Positions 51,261-63,644 of a stretch of DNA of 64,000 nt are shown here, one piece after another. The notes beneath the pieces are model-generated. The model made no database searches. It was not told where the DNA came from and saw nothing but the letters and a program-made list of their open reading frames with translations. Position 1 is the stretch's first letter; each line of letters begins with the position of its first letter. A program made the position numbers and the translations under genes. This DNA comes from Inia geoffrensis (taxonomy: Eukaryota; Chordata; Mammalia; Artiodactyla; Iniidae), in the NCBI GenBank assembly GCA_036417435.1, contig JAZAQT010000470.1, forward strand, positions 372,001 to 436,000. Reading direction: 5' to 3'.

Positions 51261-52995
51261 TTGGCCAAAAAGGGCGTATGCGTTTTTTCCTGAATATATT
51301 CAGGAAAAAACGCATACGCCCTTTTTGGCCAACCAAGCAAGCCTGCAATGGAAATCCGCACTACAAGGAAGTCTCACTTCCCACCGATCCAAAGGGCCGT
51401 CGGAAAAAAGTGTAAAATCCAGAGAGGCAGGACAGGCCATGGAGAACCGGCAGCCTTGTTATGCTGATGGGCGGGATGTAAACTGCCAACAGCCACTCTG
51501 GAGAAGTGGATGGTGTTTCCTGGAACAAAGAGAAAAACAAGCTAGAGAGCCTAGGGCACTTCCACTTATGGTGCTATAGATTCGGAAAATTTAAATGAAA
51601 AAGACACAGCCACACCAAAGTTTGGGGCTGCTCTGTGTACGGGATCCTTGACTATGGTACAACTTTAATAGCCCAGAAAGAGAAAAATGGATATAGAAGT
51701 TGTGGTACATCCCTACAATGGAATATCACTCAACAATGAAATCAATGGCAACAGACCAGTAGCAGCATAATGAGAGGATTTAGTTATGATGATTCTAAGT
51801 GAAATAAGTCACACAGAAAAAGAAACATCATGAGATATCACTAATACCGGGAATGTAAACACGGCTACGTGTGAACTGCATTACAAAACACAACAGACTC
51901 TCACATTTACAAAAGAAACTTATGCTTGCTTAAGGGGAAAGGAGAGTGGGGAGGCTGCATAAAACCAGAGTTTGACATTAGGACAGATACCATTCCATCA
52001 GCCAAATATATATTAGACAAGACCTACTCATTGCTCAACCAAATGGACTCAACACCCCATATTCAAAACCTAGGAATATACCTGACTATGAAGAAAATTA
52101 AAACCCATACATTTATAGGTCTCCATAAGAAAATCATTTGTGTACAGCAGCATACACACAGCAGTGTCAATAAGCTAAATCCCCTTATAAAAATAAATTT
52201 GAATAAGAAAACCCAAGGACTGGCAAATAGAGAGAAATACTTAAATAAGTCCTTCAGGGCTTGTGAGGAATCTTGGATTTACCACCTCTACATCCACAGC
52301 TGGGGGAGAGATAAGGCTGGACACTTGGGGCTGATACTATTGGTGAGGGAATGCAGACCCTTTGAGGTAATGGTGCATGGTTCCCATTGCACGGGTCCCA
52401 AATCTCCACGTTTAAGGGATTTATCCTTCAGCTAAAATATGCATGGAAAACCCAGAATATGGTCCACGAAGTGACCAGGCAAAATTTTAAAACTCATCGC
52501 CATTTTCGCCCCCTGGTACTAGAGTTCGCCGTTCCAGATGCGATATTAACATTCTCCCCACTTGGAGAGTCAATGCCTTTGACCCCTTGTTTGGCACAGT
52601 TTGCAATTTCTGTGGAAGATGAACAGGAATAAGGAGATGGAATGAGCGGCTAACTCGATGTGTTTGGACGGGCACATTGAACTCTGATTTCCCTACAGGA
52701 AGAAGAATTCACCAATGGCTCAGCGTGCCATGCCGGAACGAGATTAGGGCCTGAAGCAATTCTTCGGGTTTTCGGTCAGCTCACAAGAAAGCGAGTTGAG
52801 AAAAGGAGATTTTTGGCACTGTAACTCACAATCCTGCAGAGTTCCAAATGACCCCTATCATCCAAAAATTTATTGAAGGAAGGCTGTGAAGAGGACTTGA
52901 ATGCGACGCAGAATTGCAGAAAACAGATATCAGGGGGTACATAAGAATTGCTCTGAAAGCATAGGAAAAGAGGCAGCAGTTCGACAGTGATGCAC
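51261..52995 (+). repeat. Monomer M30 (1,735 bp), trimer unit 3, copy 1
   Basis: Perfect palindrome. Markers are cgtcggaaaaaag, gggcgggatgtaaactg, aaagagaaaaac, catgagatatc, agtttgac, catcagcc and actggcaaatag. Sister M33; M35 is a close cousin. Confidence 0.95.
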
Positions 52996-54730
52996 TTGGC
53001 CAAAAAGGGCGTATGCGTTTTTTCCTGAATATATTCAGGAAAAAACGCATACGCCCTTTTTGGCCAACCAAGCAAGCCTGCAATGGAAATCCGCACTACA
53101 AGGAAGTCTCACTTCCCACCGATCCAAAGAGCCGTCCGAAAAACTTGTAAAATCCAGAGAGGCAGGACAGGCCATGGAGAACCGGCAGCCTTGTTATGCT
53201 GATGGACTGGATGTAAACTGCCAACAGCCACTCTGGAGAAGTGGATGGTGTTTCCTGGAAAAAAGAAAAAACCAAGCTAGAGAGCCTAGGGCACTTCCAC
53301 TTATGGTGCTATAGATTCGGAAAATTTAAATGAAAAAGACACAGCCACACCAAAGTTTGGGGCTGCTCTGTGTACGGGAGCCTTGACTATGGTACAACTT
53401 TAATAGCCCAGAAAGAGAAAAATGGATATAGAAGTTGTGATACATCCCTACAATGGAATATCACTCAACAATGAAATCAATGGCAACACACCAGTAGCAG
53501 CATAATGAGAGGATTTAGTTATGATGATTCTAAGTGAAATAAGTCACACAGAAAAAGAAACATCATAAGATATCACTAATACCGGGACTGTAAACACGGC
53601 TACGTGAGAACTGCATTACAAAACACAACAGACTCTCACATTTACAAAAGAAACTTATGCTTGCTTAAGGGGAAAGGAGAGTGGGGAGGCTGCATAAAAC
53701 CAGAGTTTGACATTAGGACAGATACCATTCCATCAGCCAAATATATATTAGACAAGACCTACTCATTGCTCAACCAAATGGACTCAACACCCCATATTCA
53801 AAACCTAGGAATATACCTGACTATGAAGAAAATTAAAACCCATACATTTATAGGTCTCCATAAGTAAATCATTTGTGTACAGCAGCATACACACAGCAGT
53901 GTCAATAAGCTAAATCCCCTTATAAAAATAAATTTGAATAAGAAAACCCAAGGACTGGCAAATAGAGAGAAATACTTAAATAAGTCCTTCAGGGCTTGTG
54001 AGGAATCTTGGATTTACCACCTCTACATCCACAGCTGGGGGAGAGATAAGGCTGGACACTTGGGGCTGATACTATTGGTGAGGGAATGCAGACCCTTTGA
54101 GGTAATGGTGCATGGTTCCCATTGCACGGGTCCCAAATCTCCACGTTTAAGGGATTTATCCTTCAGCTAAAATATGCATGGAAAACCCAGAATATGGTCC
54201 ACGAAGTGACCAGGCAAAATTTTAAAACTCATCGCCATTTTCGCCCCCTGGTACTAGAGTTTGCCGTTCCAGATGCGATATTAACATTCTCCCCACTTGG
54301 AGAGTCAATGCCTTTGACCCCTTGTTTGGCACAGTTTGCAATTTCTGTGGAAGATGAACAGGAATAAGGAGATGGAATGAGCGGCTAACTCGATGTGTTT
54401 GGACGGGCACATTGAACTCTGATTTCCCTACAGGAAGAAGAATTCACCAATGGCTCAGCGTGCCATGCCGGAACGAGATTAGGGCCTGAAGCAATTCTTC
54501 GGGTTTGCGGTCAGCTCACAAGAAAGCGAGTTGAGAAAAGGAGATTTTTGGCACTGTAACTCACAATCCTGCAGAGTTCCAAATGACCCCTATCATCCAA
54601 GAATTTATTGAAGGAAGGCTGATAAGAGGACTTGAACGCGACGCAGAATTGCAGAAAACAGATATCAGGGGGTACATAAGAATTGCTCTGAAAGCGTAGG
54701 AAAAGAGGCAGCAGTTCGACAGTGATGCAC
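52996..54730 (+). repeat. Monomer M31 (1,735 bp), trimer unit 1, copy 2
   Basis: Perfect palindrome. Copy of M28. I noticed only one difference in the body: C at 53,182 in agaaccggc against T at 47,978. Confidence 0.95.
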
Positions 54731-56464
54731 TTGGCCAAAAAGGGCGTATGCGTTTTTTCCTGAATATATTCAGGAAAAAACGCATACGCCCTTTTTGGCC
54801 AACCAAGCAACCCTGCAATGGAAATCCGCACTACAAGGAAGTCTCACTTCCCACCGATCCAAAGGGCCGTCCGAAAAAAGTGTAAAATCCAGAGAGGCAG
54901 GACAGGCCATGGAGAACCGGCAGCCTTGTTATGCTGATGGACTGGATGTAAACTGCCAACAGCCACTCTGGAGAAGTGCATGGTGTTTCCTGGAACAAAG
55001 AAAAAACCAAGCTAGAGAGCCTAGGGCACTTCCACTTATGGTGCTATAGATTCGGAAAATTTAAATGAAAAAGACACAGCCACACCAAAGTTTGGGGCTG
55101 CTCTGTGTAGGGGATCCTTGACTATGGTACAACTTTAATAGCCCAGAAAGAGAAAAATGGATATAGAAGTTGTGGTACATCCCTACAATGGAATATCACT
55201 CAACAATGAAATCCATGGCAACAGACCAGTAGCAGCATAATGAGAGGATTTAGTTATGATGATTCTAAGTGAAATAAGTCACACAGAAAAAGAAACATCA
55301 TAAGATATCACTAATACCGGGAATGTAAACATGGCTACGTGTGAACTGCATTACAAAACACAACAGAGTCTCACATTTACAAAAGAAACTTATGCTTGCT
55401 TAAGGGGAAAGGAGAGCAGGGAGGCTGCATAAAACCAGAGGTTGACATTAGGACAGATACCATTCCATAAGCCAAATATATATTAGACAAGACCTACTCC
55501 TTGCTCAACCAAATGGACTCTACACCCCGTATTCAAAACCCAGGAATATACCTGAGTATGAAGAAAATTAAAACCCATACATTTTTAGGTCTCCATAAGA
55601 AAATCATTTGTGTACAGCAGCATACACACAGCAGTGTAAATAAGCTAAATCCCCTTATAAAAATAAATTTGAAAAAGAAAACACAAGGAATGTCAAATAG
55701 AGAGAAATTCTTAAATAAGTCCTTCAGGGCTTGTGAGGAATCTTGGATTTACCACCTCTACATCCACAGCTGGGGGAGAGATAAGGCTGGACACTTGGGG
55801 CTGATACTATTGGTGAGGGAATGCAGACCCTTTGAGGTAATGGTGCATGGTTCCCATTGCACGGGTCCCAAATCTCCACGTTTAAGGGATTTATCCTTCA
55901 GCTAAAATATGCATGGAAAACCCAGAATATGGTCCACGAAGTGACCAGGCAAAATTAAAAACTCATCGCCATTTTCGCCCCCTGGTACTAGAGTTCGCCG
56001 TTCCAGATGCGATATTAACATTCTCCCCACTTGGAGAGTCAGTGCCTTTGACCCCTTGTTTGGCACAGTTTGCAATTTCTGTGGAAGATGAACAGGAATA
56101 AGGAGAACGAATGAGCGGCTAACTCGATGTGTTTGGACGGGCACATTGAACTCTGATTTCCCTACAGGAAGAAGAATTCACCAAAGGCTCAGTGTGCCAT
56201 GCCGAAACGAGATTAGGGCCTGAAGCAATTCTTCGGGTTTGCGGTCAGCTCACAAGAAAGCGAGTTGAGAAAAGGAGATTTTTGGCACTGTAACTCACAA
56301 TCCTGCAGAGTTCCAAATGACCCCTATCATCCAAAAATTTATTGAAGGAAGGCTGTGAAGAGGACTTGAACGCGACGCAGAATTGCAGAAAACAGATATC
56401 AGGGGGTAGATAAGAATTGCTCTGAAAGCGTAGGAAAAGAGGCAGCAGTTCGACAGTGATGCAC
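54731..56464 (+). repeat. Monomer M32 (1,734 bp), trimer unit 2, copy 2
   Basis: Perfect palindrome. Copy of M29; the one difference noticed is T at 55,401 against A at 50,197. The SINE target (55,131-55,146) is empty. Confidence 0.95.
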
Positions 56465-58199
56465 TTGGCCAAAAAGGGCGTATGCGTTTTTTCCTGAATA
56501 TATTCAGGAAAAAACGCATACGCCCTTTTTGGCCAACCAAGCAAGCCTGCAATGGAAATCCGCACTACAAGGAAGTCTCACTTCCCACCGATCCAAAGGG
56601 CCGTCGGAAAAAAGTGTAAAATCCAGAGAGGCAGGACAGGCCATGGAGAACCGGCAGCCTTGTTATGCTGATGGGCGGGATGTAAACTGCCAACAGCCAC
56701 TCTGGAGAAGTGGATGGTGTTTCCTGGAACAAAGAGAAAAACAAGCTAGAGAGCCTAGGGCACTTCCACTTATGGTGCTATAGATTCGGAAAATTTAAAT
56801 GAAAAAGACACAGCCACACCAAAGTTTGGGGCTGCTCTGTGTACGGGATCCTTGACTATGGTACAACTTTAATAGCCCAGAAAGAGAAAAATGGATATAG
56901 AAGTTGTGGTACATCCCTACAATGGAATATCACTCAACAATGAAATCAATGGCAACAGACCAGTAGCAGCATAATGAGAGGATTTAGTTATGATGATTCT
57001 AAGTGAAATAAGTCACACAGAAAAAGAAACATCATGAGATATCACTAATACCGGGAATGTAAACACGGCTACGTGTGAACTGCATTACAAAACACAACAG
57101 ACTCTCACATTTACAAAAGAAACTTATGCTTGCTTAAGGGGAAAGGAGAGTGGGGAGGCTGCATAAAACCAGAGTTTGACATTAGGACAGATACCATTCC
57201 ATCAGCCAAATATATATTAGACAAGACCTACTCATTGCTCAACCAAATGGACTCAACACCCCATATTCAAAACCTAGGAATATACCTGACTATGAAGAAA
57301 ATTAAAACCCATACATTTATAGGTCTCCATAAGAAAATCATTTGTGTACAGCAGCATACACACAGCAGTGTCAATAAGCTAAATCCCCTTATAAAAATAA
57401 ATTTGAATAAGAAAACCCAAGGACTGGCAAATAGAGAGAAATACTTAAATAAGTCCTTCAGGGCTTGTGAGGAATCTTGGATTTACCACCTCTACATCCA
57501 CAGCTGGGGGAGAGATAAGGCTGGACACTTGGGGCTGATACTATTGGTGAGGGAATGCAGACCCTTTGAGGTAATGGTGCATGGTTCCCATTGCACGGGT
57601 CCCAAATCTCCACGTTTAAGGGATTTATCCTTCAGCTAAAATATGCATGGAAAACCCAGAATATGGTCCACGAAGTGACCAGGCAAAATTTTAAAACTCA
57701 TCGCCATTTTCGCCCCCTGGTACTAGAGTTCGCCGTTCCAGATGCGATATTAACATTCTCCCCACTTGGAGAGTCAATGCCTTTGACCCCTTGTTTGGCA
57801 CAGTTTGCAATTTCTGTGGAAGATGAACAGGAATAAGGAGATGGAATGAGCGGCTAACTCGATGTGTTTGGACGGGCACATTGAACTCTGATTTCCCTAC
57901 AGGAAGAAGAATTCACCAATGGCTCAGCGTGCCATGCCGGAACGAGATTAGGGCCTGAAGCAATTCTTCGGGTTTTCGGTCAGCTCACAAGAAAGCGAGT
58001 TGAGAAAAGGAGATTTTTGGCACTGTAACTCACAATCCTGCAGAGTTCCAAATGACCCCTATCATCCAAGAATTTATTGAAGGAAGGCTGAGAAGAGGAC
58101 TTGAACGCGACGCAGAATTGCAGAAAACAGATATCAGGGGGTACATAAGAATTGCTCTGAAAGCGTAGGAAAAGAGGCAGCAGTTCGACAGTGATGCAC
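56465..58199 (+). repeat. Monomer M33 (1,735 bp), trimer unit 3, copy 2, recombinant end
   Basis: It follows M30 to about 58,025. By 58,070 it carries catccaagaattt, the marker that precedes M29 and M32. So it begins as unit 3 but ends as unit 1 does, which skips one monomer of the trimer. Confidence 0.93.
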
Positions 58200-58599
58200 T
58201 TGGCCAAAAAGGGCGTATGCGTTTTTTCCTGAATATATTCAGGAAAAAACGCATACGCCCTTTTTGGCCAACCAAGCAACCCTGCAATGGAAATCCGCAC
58301 TACAAGGAAGTCTCACTTCCCACCGATCCAAAGGGCCGTCCGAAAAAAGTGTAAAATCCAGAGAGGCAGGACAGGCCATGGAGAACCGGCAGCCTTGTTA
58401 TGCTGATGGACTGGATGTAAACTGCCAACAGCCACTCTGGAGAAGTGCATGGTGTTTCCTGGAACAAAGAAAAAACCAAGCTAGAGAGCCTAGGGCACTT
58501 CCACTTATGGTGCTATAGATTCGGAAAATTTAAATGAAAAAGACACAGCCACACCAAAGTTTGGGGCTGCTCTGTGTAGGGGATCCTTGACTATGGTAC

Positions 58600-58615
58600 A
58601 ACTTTAATAGCCCAG
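58600..58615 (+). repeat. Target-site duplication, left copy
   Basis: aactttaatagcccag directly precedes the SINE. The same 16 bases follow its tail. The final G may belong to the SINE, which in many copies begins with three G. Confidence 0.95.
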
Positions 58616-58626
58616 GGCTTCCCTGG

Positions 58627-58637
58627 TGGCGCAGTGG
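58627..58637 (+). promoter_or_regulatory. RNA polymerase III A box of the SINE
   Basis: tggcgcagtgg fits the tRNA A-box pattern TRGYNNARNNG, at the usual distance from the SINE start. Confidence 0.85.
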
Positions 58638-58669
58638 TTGAGAGTCCGCCTGCCGATGCTGGGGATACG

Positions 58670-58680
58670 GGTTCGTGCCC
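58670..58680 (+). promoter_or_regulatory. RNA polymerase III B box of the SINE
   Basis: ggttcgtgccc is close to the tRNA B-box consensus GGTTCGANTCC and lies 33 bp after the A box, as expected for a tRNA-derived internal promoter. Confidence 0.85.
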
Positions 58681-58840
58681 CGGTCTGGGAAGATCCCACA
58701 TGCCGCGGAGCGGCTGGGCCCGTGAGCCATGGCCGCTGAGCCTGCGCGTCCGGAGCCTGTGCTCCGCAACGGGAGAGGCCACAACAGTGAGAGGCCCGCA
58801 TACCGCAAAAAAAAAAAATAAATAAATAAATAAATAAATA

Positions 58841-58856
58841 AACTTTAATAGCCCAG
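58841..58856 (+). repeat. Target-site duplication, right copy
   Basis: aactttaatagcccag again, 16 of 16 identical to the left copy, then the monomer continues (aaagag). The first two A overlap the last TAAA unit. Confidence 0.95.
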
Positions 58857-60174
58857 AAAGAGAAAAATGGATATAGAAGTTGTGGTACATCCCTACAATG
58901 GAATATCACTCAACAATGAAATCCATGGCAACAGACCAGTAGCAGCATAATGAGAGGATTTAGTTATGATGATTCTAAGTGAAATAAGTCACACAGAAAA
59001 AGAAACATCATAAGATATCACTAATACCGGGAATGTAAACATGGCTACGTGTGAACTGCATTACAAAACACAACAGAGTCTCACATTTACAAAAGAAACT
59101 TATGCTTGCTTAAGGGGAAAGGAGAGCAGGGAGGCTGCATAAAACCAGAGGTTGACATTAGGACAGATACCATTCCATAAGCCAAATATATATTAGACAA
59201 GACCTACTCCTTGCTCAAACAAATGGACTCTACACCCCGTATTCAAAACCCAGGAATATACCTGAGTATGAAGAAAATTAAAACCCATACATTTTTAGGT
59301 CTCCATAAGAAAATCATTTGTGTACAGCAGCATACACACAGCAGTGTAAATAAGCTAAATCCCCTTATAAAAATAAATTTGAAAAAGAAAACACAAGGAA
59401 TGTCAAATAGAGAGAAATTCTTAAATAAGTCCTTCAGGGCTTGTGAGGAATCTTGGATTTACCACCTCTACATCCACAGCTGGGGGAGAGATAAGGCTGG
59501 ACACTTGGGGCTGATACTATTGGTGAGGGAATGCAGACCCTTTGAGGTAATGGTGCATGGTTCCCATTGCACGGGTCCCAAATCTCCACGTTTAAGGGAT
59601 TTATCCTTCAGCTAAAATATGCATGGAAAACCCAGAATATGGTCCACGAAGTGACCAGGCAAAATTAAAAACTCATCGCCATTTTCGCCCCCTGGTACTA
59701 GAGTTCGCCGTTCCAGATGCGATATTAACATTCTCCCCACTTGGAGAGTCAGTGCCTTTGACCCCTTGTTTGGCACAGTTTGCAATTTCTGTGGAAGATG
59801 AACAGGAATAAGGAGAACGAATGAGCGGCTAACTCGATGTGTTTGGACGGGCACATTGAACTCTGATTTCCCTACAGGAAGAAGAATTCACCAAAGGCTC
59901 AGTGTGCCATGCCGGAACGAGATTAGGGCCTGAAGCAATTCTTCGGGTTTGCGGTCAGCTCACAAGAAAGCGAGTTGAGAAAAGGAGATTTTTGGCACTG
60001 TAACTCACAATCCTGCAGAGTTCCAAATGACCCCTATCATCCAAAAATTTATTGAAGGAAGGCTGTGAAGAGGACTTGAACGCGACGCAGAATTGCAGAA
60101 AACAGATATCAGGGGGTAGATAAGAATTGCTCTGAAAGCGTAGGAAAAGAGGCAGCAGTTCGACAGTGATGCAC

Positions 60175-61908
60175 TTGGCCAAAAAGGGCGTATGCGTTTT
60201 TTCCTGAATATATTCAGGAAAAAACGCATACGCCCTTTTTGGCCAACCAAGCAAGCCTGCAATGGAAATCCGCACTACAAGGAAGTCTCACTTCCCACCG
60301 ATCCAAAGGGCCGTCCGAAAAAAGTGTAAAATCCAGAGAGGCAGGACAGGCCATGGAGAACCGGCAGCCTTGTTATGCTGATGGGCGGGATGTAAACTGC
60401 CAACAGCCACTCTGGAGAAGTGGATGGTGTTTCCTGGAACAAAGAGAAAAACAAGCTAGAGAGCCTAGGGCACTTCCACTTATGGTGCTATAGATTCGGA
60501 AAATTTAAATGAAAAAGACACAGCCACACCAAAGTTTGGGGCTGCTCTGTGTACGGGATCCTTGACTATGGTACAACTTTAATAGCCCAGAAAGAGAAAA
60601 ATGGATATAGAAGTTGTGGTACATCCCTACAATGGAATATCACTCAACAATGAAATCAATGGCAACAGACCAGTAGCAGCATAATGAGAGGATTTAGTTA
60701 TGATGATTCTAAGTGAAATAAGTCACACAGAAAAAGAAACATCATGAGATATCACTAATACCGGGAATGTAAACACGGCTACGTGTGAACTGCTTTACAA
60801 AACACAACAGAGTCTCACATTTACAAAAGAAACTTATGCTTGCTTAAGGGGAAAGGAGAGTGGGGAGGCTGCATAAAACCAGAGGTTGACATTAGGACAG
60901 ATACCATTCCATAAGCCAAATATATATTAGACAAGACTTACTCATTGCTCAACCAAATGGACTCAACACCCCATATTCAAAACCTAGGAATATACCTGAC
61001 TATGAAGAAAATTAAAACCCATACATTTATACGTCTCCATAAGAAAATCATTTGTGTACAGCAGCATACACACAGCAGTGTCAATAAGCTAAATCCCCTT
61101 ATAAAAATAAATTTGAATAAGAAAACACAAGGACTGTCAAATAGAGAGAAATTCCTAAATAAGTCCTTCAGGGCTAGTGAGGAATCTTGGATTTACCACC
61201 TCTAAATCCACAGCTGGGGGAGAGATAAGGCTGGACACTTGGGGCTGATACTATTGGTGAGGGAATGCAGACCCTTTGAGGTAATGGTGCATGGTTCCCA
61301 TTGCACGGGTCCCAAATCTCCACGTTTAAGGGATTTATCCTTCAGCTAAAATATGCATGGAAAACCCAGAATATGGTCCACGAAGTGACCAGGCAAAATT
61401 ATAAACTCATCGCCATTTTCGCCCCCTGGTACTAGAGTTCGCCGTTCCAGATGCGATATTAACATTCTCCCCACTTGGAGAGTCAGTGCCTTTGACCCCT
61501 TGTTTGGCACAGTTTGCAATTTCTGTGGAAGATGAACAGGAATAAGAAGAACGAATGAGAGGCTAACTCGATGTGTTTGGACGGGCACATTGAACTCTGA
61601 TTTCCCTACAGGAAGAAGAATTCACCAAAGGCTCAGTGTGCCATGCCGGAACGAGATTAGGGCCTGAAGCAATTCTTCGGGTTTGCGGTCAGCTCACAAG
61701 AAAGCGAGTTGAGAAAAGGAGATTTTTGGCACTGTAACTCACAATCCTGCAGAGTTCCAAATGACCCCTATCATCCAAAAATTTATTGAAGGAAGGCTGT
61801 GAAGAGGACTTGAACGCGACGCAGAATTGCAGAAAACAGATATCAGGGGGTAGATAAGAATTGCTCTGAAAGCGTAGGAAAAGAGGCAGCAGTTCGACAG
61901 TGATGCAC
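60175..61908 (+). repeat. Monomer M35 (1,734 bp)
   Basis: Perfect palindrome. Starts like M33 and M30 (gggcggg, aaagagaaaaac, catgagatatc). Then come ctgctttac, gacttactc, atacgtctcc, ggctagtgagg, ctctaaatcc and aaattataaactc. The L1-derived part is a close twin of M36. Confidence 0.95.
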
Positions 61909-63644
61909 TTGGCCAAAAAGGGCGTATGCGTTTTTTCCTGAATATATTCAGGAAAAAACGCATACGCCCTTTTTGGCCAACCAAGCAAGCCTGCAATGGA
62001 AATCCGCACTACAAGGAAGTCTCGCTTCCCACCGATCCAAAGGGCCGTCCGAAAAAAGTGTAAAATCCAGAGAGGCAGGACAGGCCATGGAGAACCGGCA
62101 GCCTTGTTATGCTGATGGGCGGGATGTAAACTGCCAACAGCCACTCTGGAGAAGTGGATGGTGTTTCCTGGAACAAAGAGAAAAACAAGCTAGAGAGCCT
62201 AGGGCACTTCCACTTATGGTGCTATAGATTCGGAAAATTTAAATGAAAAAGACACAGCCACACCAAAGATTGGGGCTGCTCTGTGTACGGGATCCTTGAC
62301 TATGGTACAACTTTAATAGCCCAGAAAGAGAAAAATGGATATAGAAGTTGTGGTACATCCCTACAATGGAATATCACTCAACAATGAAATCAATGGCAAC
62401 AGACCAGTAGCAGCATAATGAGAGGATTTAGTTATGATGATTCTAAGTGAAATAAGTCACACAGAAAAAGAAACATCATGAGATATCACTAATACCGGGA
62501 ATGTAAACACGGCTACGTGTGAACTGCTTTACAAAACACAACAGAGTCTCACATTTACAAAAGAAACTTATGCTTGCTTAAGGGGAAAGGAGAGTGGGGA
62601 GGCTGCATAAAACAAGAGGTTGACATTAGGACAGATACCATTCCATAAGCCAAATATATATTAGACAAGACTTACTCATTGCTCAACCAAATGGACTCAA
62701 CACCCCATATTCAAAACCTAGGAATATACCTGACTATGAAGAAAATTAAAACCCATACATTTATACGTCTCCATAAGAAAATCATTTGTGTACAGCAGCA
62801 TACACACAGCAGTGTCAATAAGCTAAATCCCCTTATAAAAATAAATTTGAATAAGAAAACACAAGGACTGTCAAATAGAGAGAAATTCTTAAATAAGTCC
62901 TTCAGGGCTAGTGAGGAATCTTGGATTTACCACCTCTAAATCCACAGCTGGGGGAGAGATAAGGCTGGACACTTGGGGCTGATACTATTGGTGAGGGAAT
63001 GCAGACCCTTTGAGGTAATGGTGCATGGTTCCCATTGCACGGGTCCCAAATCTCCACGTTTAAGGGATTTATCCTTCAGCTAAAATATGCATGGAAAACC
63101 CAGAATATGGTCCACGAAGTGATCAGGCAAAATTTCTAAAACTCATCGCCATTGTGGGCCCCTGGTATTCGAGTTCGCCGTTCCAGATGCAATAATAACA
63201 TTCTCCCCACTTGGAGAGTCAGTGCCTTTGACCTCTTGTTCGGCACAGTTTGCAATTTCCGTGGAAGATGAACAGGAATAAGGAGAAAGAATGAGCGGCT
63301 AACTCGATGTGTTTGGACGGGCACATTGAACTCTAATTTCCCTATAGGAAGAAGAATTCACCAAAGGCTCAGCGTGCCATGCCGGAACAAGTTTAGGGCC
63401 TGAAGCATTTCTTCGGGTTTTCGGTCAGCTCACAAGATAGCGAGTTTAGAAAAGGAGATTTTTGGCACTGTAACTCACAATCCTGTGCAGTTCCAAATGA
63501 CCCCTATCATCCAAAAATTTATTGAAGGAAGGCTGTGAAGAGGACTTGAACGCGACGCAGAATTGCAGAAAAGAGATATCAGGTGGTACATAAGAATTGC
63601 TCTGAAAGCGTAGGAAAAGAGGCAGCAGTTCGACAGTGATGCAC
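61909..63644 (+). repeat. Monomer M36 (1,736 bp), recombinant distal end
   Basis: Perfect palindrome. Matches M35 at 1,734 bp offset (ctgctttac, gacttactc, atacgtctcc, ctctaaatcc) until about 63,100. It then turns into an M19/M27-like end (gatcaggc, gccattgtgggcc, gcaataataac, aactctaattt). Private changes are gtctcgcttcc, aaagattgggg and aaacaagagg. Confidence 0.93.

Larger units (their letters stand above)
47550..58062 (+). repeat. Near-identical trimer higher-order repeat, period 5,204 bp
   Basis: M28-M29-M30 (from about 47,550) and M31-M32-M33 (to about 58,062) match base for base apart from three substitutions noticed by eye: in the gaacgcg/gaatgcg site near 47,698, at 47,978 and at 50,197. 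A third partial copy follows as M34-M35, with the unit 1 monomer missing. Confidence 0.92.
58616..58840 (+). mobile_element. tRNA-derived CHR-type SINE (cetacean/hippo/ruminant)
   Basis: A full-length-looking SINE. It has a GC-rich body of about 190 bp starting ggcttccctggtggcgcag, a tRNA-like head with A and B boxes, a tRNA-unrelated part (gatcccacatgccgcgg, gagccatggccgctgag, gtgctccgcaacggg) and a tail of 12 A (58,807-58,818) then six TAAA units (58,819-58,842, the last two bases shared with the target duplication). It is flanked by a perfect 16-bp target duplication. I know the body as the abundant SINE of whale genomes; subfamily not determined. Such elements have no coding capacity and depend on L1 enzymes. 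Confidence 0.93.
58200..60174 (+). repeat. Monomer M34 (1,975 bp) interrupted by a SINE
   Basis: Perfect palindrome. Unit 2 type (caaccctgc, gtgcatggtg, gtaggggatcc, atccatggc), like M29 and M32. It is 241 bp longer than M32 because of the SINE and its target duplication. Private change: ctcaaacaaatgg. Confidence 0.95.

Noticed and set aside
58530..58909. Open frames of 92-101 codons on the - strand over the SINE
   Set aside because: They are antisense to a non-coding tRNA-derived SINE and its A-rich tail.
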